Program-made: the position numbers and the translations under genes
Assembly (NCBI GenBank): GCA_002421475.1
Contig: DIJW01000089.1
Coordinates: 2,542-10,400 of the forward strand
Source: Thiomicrospira sp. UBA5634
GTDB lineage: Bacteria; Pseudomonadota; Gammaproteobacteria; Thiomicrospirales; Thiomicrospiraceae
DNA length: 7,859 bases
Reading direction: 5' to 3'
Notes under the pieces: generated by a model
What the model was told of the DNA's origin: nothing
What the model saw: the letters and a program-made list of their open reading frames with translations, nothing else
Database searches by the model: none
Shown: piece by piece, positions 6,059 through 7,859 of the stretch
How the letters are laid out: each line of letters opens with the position of its first letter
How positions within the stretch are numbered: the first letter of the stretch is position 1

Positions 6059-7430
6059 TACGTAACTCCGTGGCAACAAAATCATCCAGACCTAAAGCCC
6101 GCAACAAACCCTTAGCTTTATGGCGGGTTTCTTCTAATTCGTTTTGCGCGATCGAATCGGCGACAATTCCCGCGCCGGTGCGGAAGCGTAGCTTTTGTCC
6201 CTGCTGAATAAACGTACGAATTAAAATATTAAAATCCATCGAACCATCCCGATTGATATAACCCAACGACCCTGTATAAGCCTCGCGTGGCCCGCTCTCC
6301 AGCTCGGAAATGATTTGCATACAGCGAATTTTCGGACACCCTGTAATGGTGCCACCGGGAAACAATGCATGTATCACCTCTAACGGCGCCAGGCCTGGTT
6401 GTAGGTGACCTCGTACGTTCGACACAATATGATGCACATGTTGATAAGACTCAATCACCATCAACTCATTCACCTCAACCGTACCCGGTTGGCAAATTCG
6501 ACCCAGATCGTTACGTTCCAAATCAATCAACATAATATGTTCAGCACGTTCTTTCGGATGCGCAATTAATTCGGCCATTAACGCCTGATCTTGTTCAAGT
6601 GATTCACTGCGTTTGCGTGTCCCGGCAATCGGCCGCGTTTCAACCCAAGGTCTTTGATAACGCACTAATCGCTCGGGAGACGAACTAATGATTGCCCAAT
6701 CCTCAAGTCGCACCAAACACGCAAACGGTGCCGGATTATGGCGGCGCAACTGACGATAAACCGCCAAACTCGCAGTCGCCTCCGCTAAACTCACTTGCCA
6801 TTCGCGCGATAAGTTTACTTGGAACACATCGCCGGCCAGAATATAGTCTTTAATGGATTCAACACCCGCCAAATATTGTTGTGCAGCCTCTTCTTGCAAA
6901 CTGATGACCGTCAGCTCAGAGGTAATAATATTTGTCTCCAAATGAGTGCACGCAATATAGTCTGCCTGCATCATCGTCAACAACCCACTAAATTCAGGTT
7001 CGGCAACAAAACAAACTTCTTGCCGCTGATGATCAATGATTATGGCCGCAGGAAAACGTTGAATCACAGCCAATGGCAAATGTGAGGATGCAAGCTGTAG
7101 GCAGGGCTCAATGACTTGCGCATATTCATAACTAAAATAACCAAACCAACCGCCATGAAATGGCACATCTGCCGCCAGGCCTGGTATTTGATGTTTTTGG
7201 TAATCCGACGCAAAATCTTGCAAAAACTGACTGGCATCCGCAAGGTTTTGTAAACTTCGCGTCGACTGAGGAAACGCAAATAAAATATCAAAACGCCCTA
7301 ACGCGCCTTGTGCAACACTTTCGAGTAAATGGGGATAACGTTGAGGGAAGTGTTCAGCTAAAACACTTAGATCAGAATAGATAAGAGGCTGTCGAATTAC
7401 GACAGCCGAATTTACATCACGCTCTGGCAT
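6048..7430 (-). CDS. pabB: Aminodeoxychorismate synthase component I
   Basis: A chorismate-utilising enzyme that, with glutaminase PabA, converts chorismate to aminodeoxychorismate, the substrate of PabC. The 460 residues include an N-terminal LLES motif at 35-38 (a tryptophan-pocket feature in TrpE and PabB), GDVFQVNLSREW at 200-211, SSSPERL at 249-255, RPIAGTRKRS at 266-275, LIDLERNDLGR at 301-311, and GGTITGCPKIRCMQII at 359-374, plus a C-terminal GAGIVADS. These make a complete anthranilate-synthase-I/PabB catalytic domain. The PIAGT motif carries Ala269 where E. coli PabB has the Lys of PIKGT, as in TrpE. The direct junction with pabC and the lack of trp genes nearby favour PabB over TrpE. 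It starts nine bases after the fabF stop with no clear ribosome binding site. Two palindrome copies encode IPGLA and QPGLA. Confidence 0.9.
   Translation of the reverse strand: MPERDVNSAVVIRQPLIYSDLSVLAEHFPQRYPHLLESVAQGALGRFDILFAFPQSTRSLQNLADASQFLQDFASDYQKHQIPGLAADVPFHGGWFGYFSYEYAQVIEPCLQLASSHLPLAVIQRFPAAIIIDHQRQEVCFVAEPEFSGLLTMMQADYIACTHLETNIITSELTVISLQEEAAQQYLAGVESIKDYILAGDVFQVNLSREWQVSLAEATASLAVYRQLRRHNPAPFACLVRLEDWAIISSSPERLVRYQRPWVETRPIAGTRKRSESLEQDQALMAELIAHPKERAEHIMLIDLERNDLGRICQPGTVEVNELMVIESYQHVHHIVSNVRGHLQPGLAPLEVIHALFPGGTITGCPKIRCMQIISELESGPREAYTGSLGYINRDGSMDFNILIRTFIQQGQKLRFRTGAGIVADSIAQNELEETRHKAKGLLRALGLDDFVATELRNDA
6066..6070 (-). promoter_or_regulatory. Ribosome binding site of pabC deciding its start
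   Basis: CGGAG on the minus strand, seven bases before the first ATG of the tandem ATGATG (6058-6053). It lies inside the last codons of pabB and favours 6058 over the in-frame ATG at 6085. Confidence 0.7.
6389..6398. repeat. Palindrome CCAGGCCTGG, copy 8
   Basis: Perfect 10-bp copy in pabB. It is read as Pro-Gly-Leu in QPGLAPLEV, in a weakly conserved turn before the FPGGTITG motif. Confidence 0.95.
7175..7184. repeat. Palindrome CCAGGCCTGG, copy 9
   Basis: Perfect 10-bp copy in the N-terminal part of pabB. It is read as Pro-Gly-Leu in IPGLAADVP. Confidence 0.95.
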
Positions 7431-7439
7431 AAAACCGCG

Positions 7440-7859
7440 CTATTTTACACGTCCAAACACCAAGCTGGCATTGGTTCCACCAAAACCAAATGAGTTAGAT
7501 AATGCATATTCAAACTTCGCATCACGTGCACCGGTTGAAACATAATCTAAATCACAACCCTCTTCTGGATTTTCTAAATTAATCGTTGGCGGCAAAACCT
7601 GTTCATGCAATGCAAGCGTGGTTAGAATTGCTTCAATCGCACCTGCTGCGCCCAACGCATGACCAATCATCGACTTGGTTGAGCTCATCGCTAACTTATA
7701 CGCATGATCACCAAACACAGTTTTAACTGCTGCGTTTTCACATACATCACCGGCCGGAGTTGAGGTACCGTGTGCATTGATATAACCAATTTGAGACTTA
7801 TCTAACCGCGCATTACGCAATGCGTTTTGCATACAACGGCCAGCACCTTCGCCTGCTTG
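7440..7859 (-). CDS. fabF: 3-oxoacyl-ACP synthase II, C-terminal part (5' end outside window)
   Basis: The condensing enzyme that extends acyl-ACP by two carbons with malonyl-ACP in fatty-acid synthesis. Only the last 139 codons are present, in frame from the window edge (first visible residues [11 protein letters not shown]). An internal Met codon at 7832 is not the start. Catalytic features present are the first His in [11 protein letters not shown], the Lys and second His in [15 protein letters not shown], and the closing loop [14 protein letters not shown]. The segment [17 protein letters not shown] is characteristic of FabF over FabB. The active-site Cys lies outside. FabF opens this cluster in many gammaproteobacteria, with acpP usually upstream. 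No palindrome copy is seen in this part. The stop is TAG at 7442-7440. Confidence 0.97.
   Translation of the reverse strand, partial: QAGEGAGRCMQNALRNARLDKSQIGYINAHGTSTPAGDVCENAAVKTVFGDHAYKLAMSSTKSMIGHALGAAGAIEAILTTLALHEQVLPPTINLENPEEGCDLDYVSTGARDAKFEYALSNSFGFGGTNASLVFGRVK

Noticed and set aside
6048..6085. The upstream in-frame ATG at 6085 as pabC start
   Set aside because: It would add nine residues and a 38-bp overlap with pabB, while the tandem ATG at 6058 has CGGAG at good spacing and fits the family N-terminus.
1653..7184. The palindrome as REP/BIME element, terminator or operator
   Set aside because: All copies lie inside coding regions, have no loop to form an RNA hairpin, and are not placed before genes or at operon ends.
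1653..7184. The palindrome as a Haemophilus- or Neisseria-type DNA uptake sequence
   Set aside because: The known uptake words are different and non-palindromic. An uptake role for this word is not excluded but nothing here supports it.
7064..7291. A 75-residue minus-strand frame inside pabB
   Set aside because: It lies wholly within pabB in another frame and the pabB reading is supported by family motifs.

Overview
The window is a compact block of a bacterial chromosome in which all eight genes lie on the minus strand and read from right to left. The order fabF - pabB - pabC - mltG - tmk - holB - tatD is the fatty-acid/folate/peptidoglycan/replication cluster well known from gammaproteobacteria (E. 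coli has fabF-pabC-yceG-tmk-holB-ycfH). Gene order and protein features point to a gammaproteobacterium of moderate G+C. I cannot name the genus. Two features differ from the E. coli layout: a pabB gene sits between fabF and pabC, and an MsbA-type ABC exporter follows tatD.

Layout in transcription order: the end of fabF (7859-7440, its start lies outside the window); pabB (7430-6048); pabC (6058-5204, overlapping pabB); mltG (5193-4111); tmk (4068-3442); holB (3445-2465, ATGA overlap with tmk); tatD (2468-1686, start re-assigned to a GTG that forms a GTGA overlap with holB); and an ABC exporter (1689-1, ATGA overlap with tatD, its last residues lie outside the window). The longest non-coding stretch is 42 bp (4069-4110) and holds only the tmk ribosome binding site. 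I see no promoter, terminator, RNA gene, insertion sequence or CRISPR array. This looks like the interior of one long operon.

The genes serve growth housekeeping. FabF elongates fatty acids. PabB and PabC make p-aminobenzoate from chorismate for folate; the glutaminase PabA is not in the window. MltG cuts nascent peptidoglycan strands at the inner membrane. Tmk makes dTDP and HolB is the delta-prime clamp-loader subunit. TatD is a metal-dependent nuclease/hydrolase, and the ABC protein is a membrane exporter of unknown cargo.

The striking signal is not a gene. The perfect 10-bp palindrome CCAGGCCTGG occurs eight times, plus one copy with a single mismatch, between 1653 and 7184; chance would give about 0.01 copies in a window this size. 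Every copy lies inside a coding sequence. Two different reading frames are used (Gln-Ala-Trp in five copies, Pro/Ser-Gly-Leu in four), so the conserved object is the DNA word and not a peptide. This resembles the HIP1 palindrome of cyanobacteria but has a different sequence. I do not recognise it as a described element.
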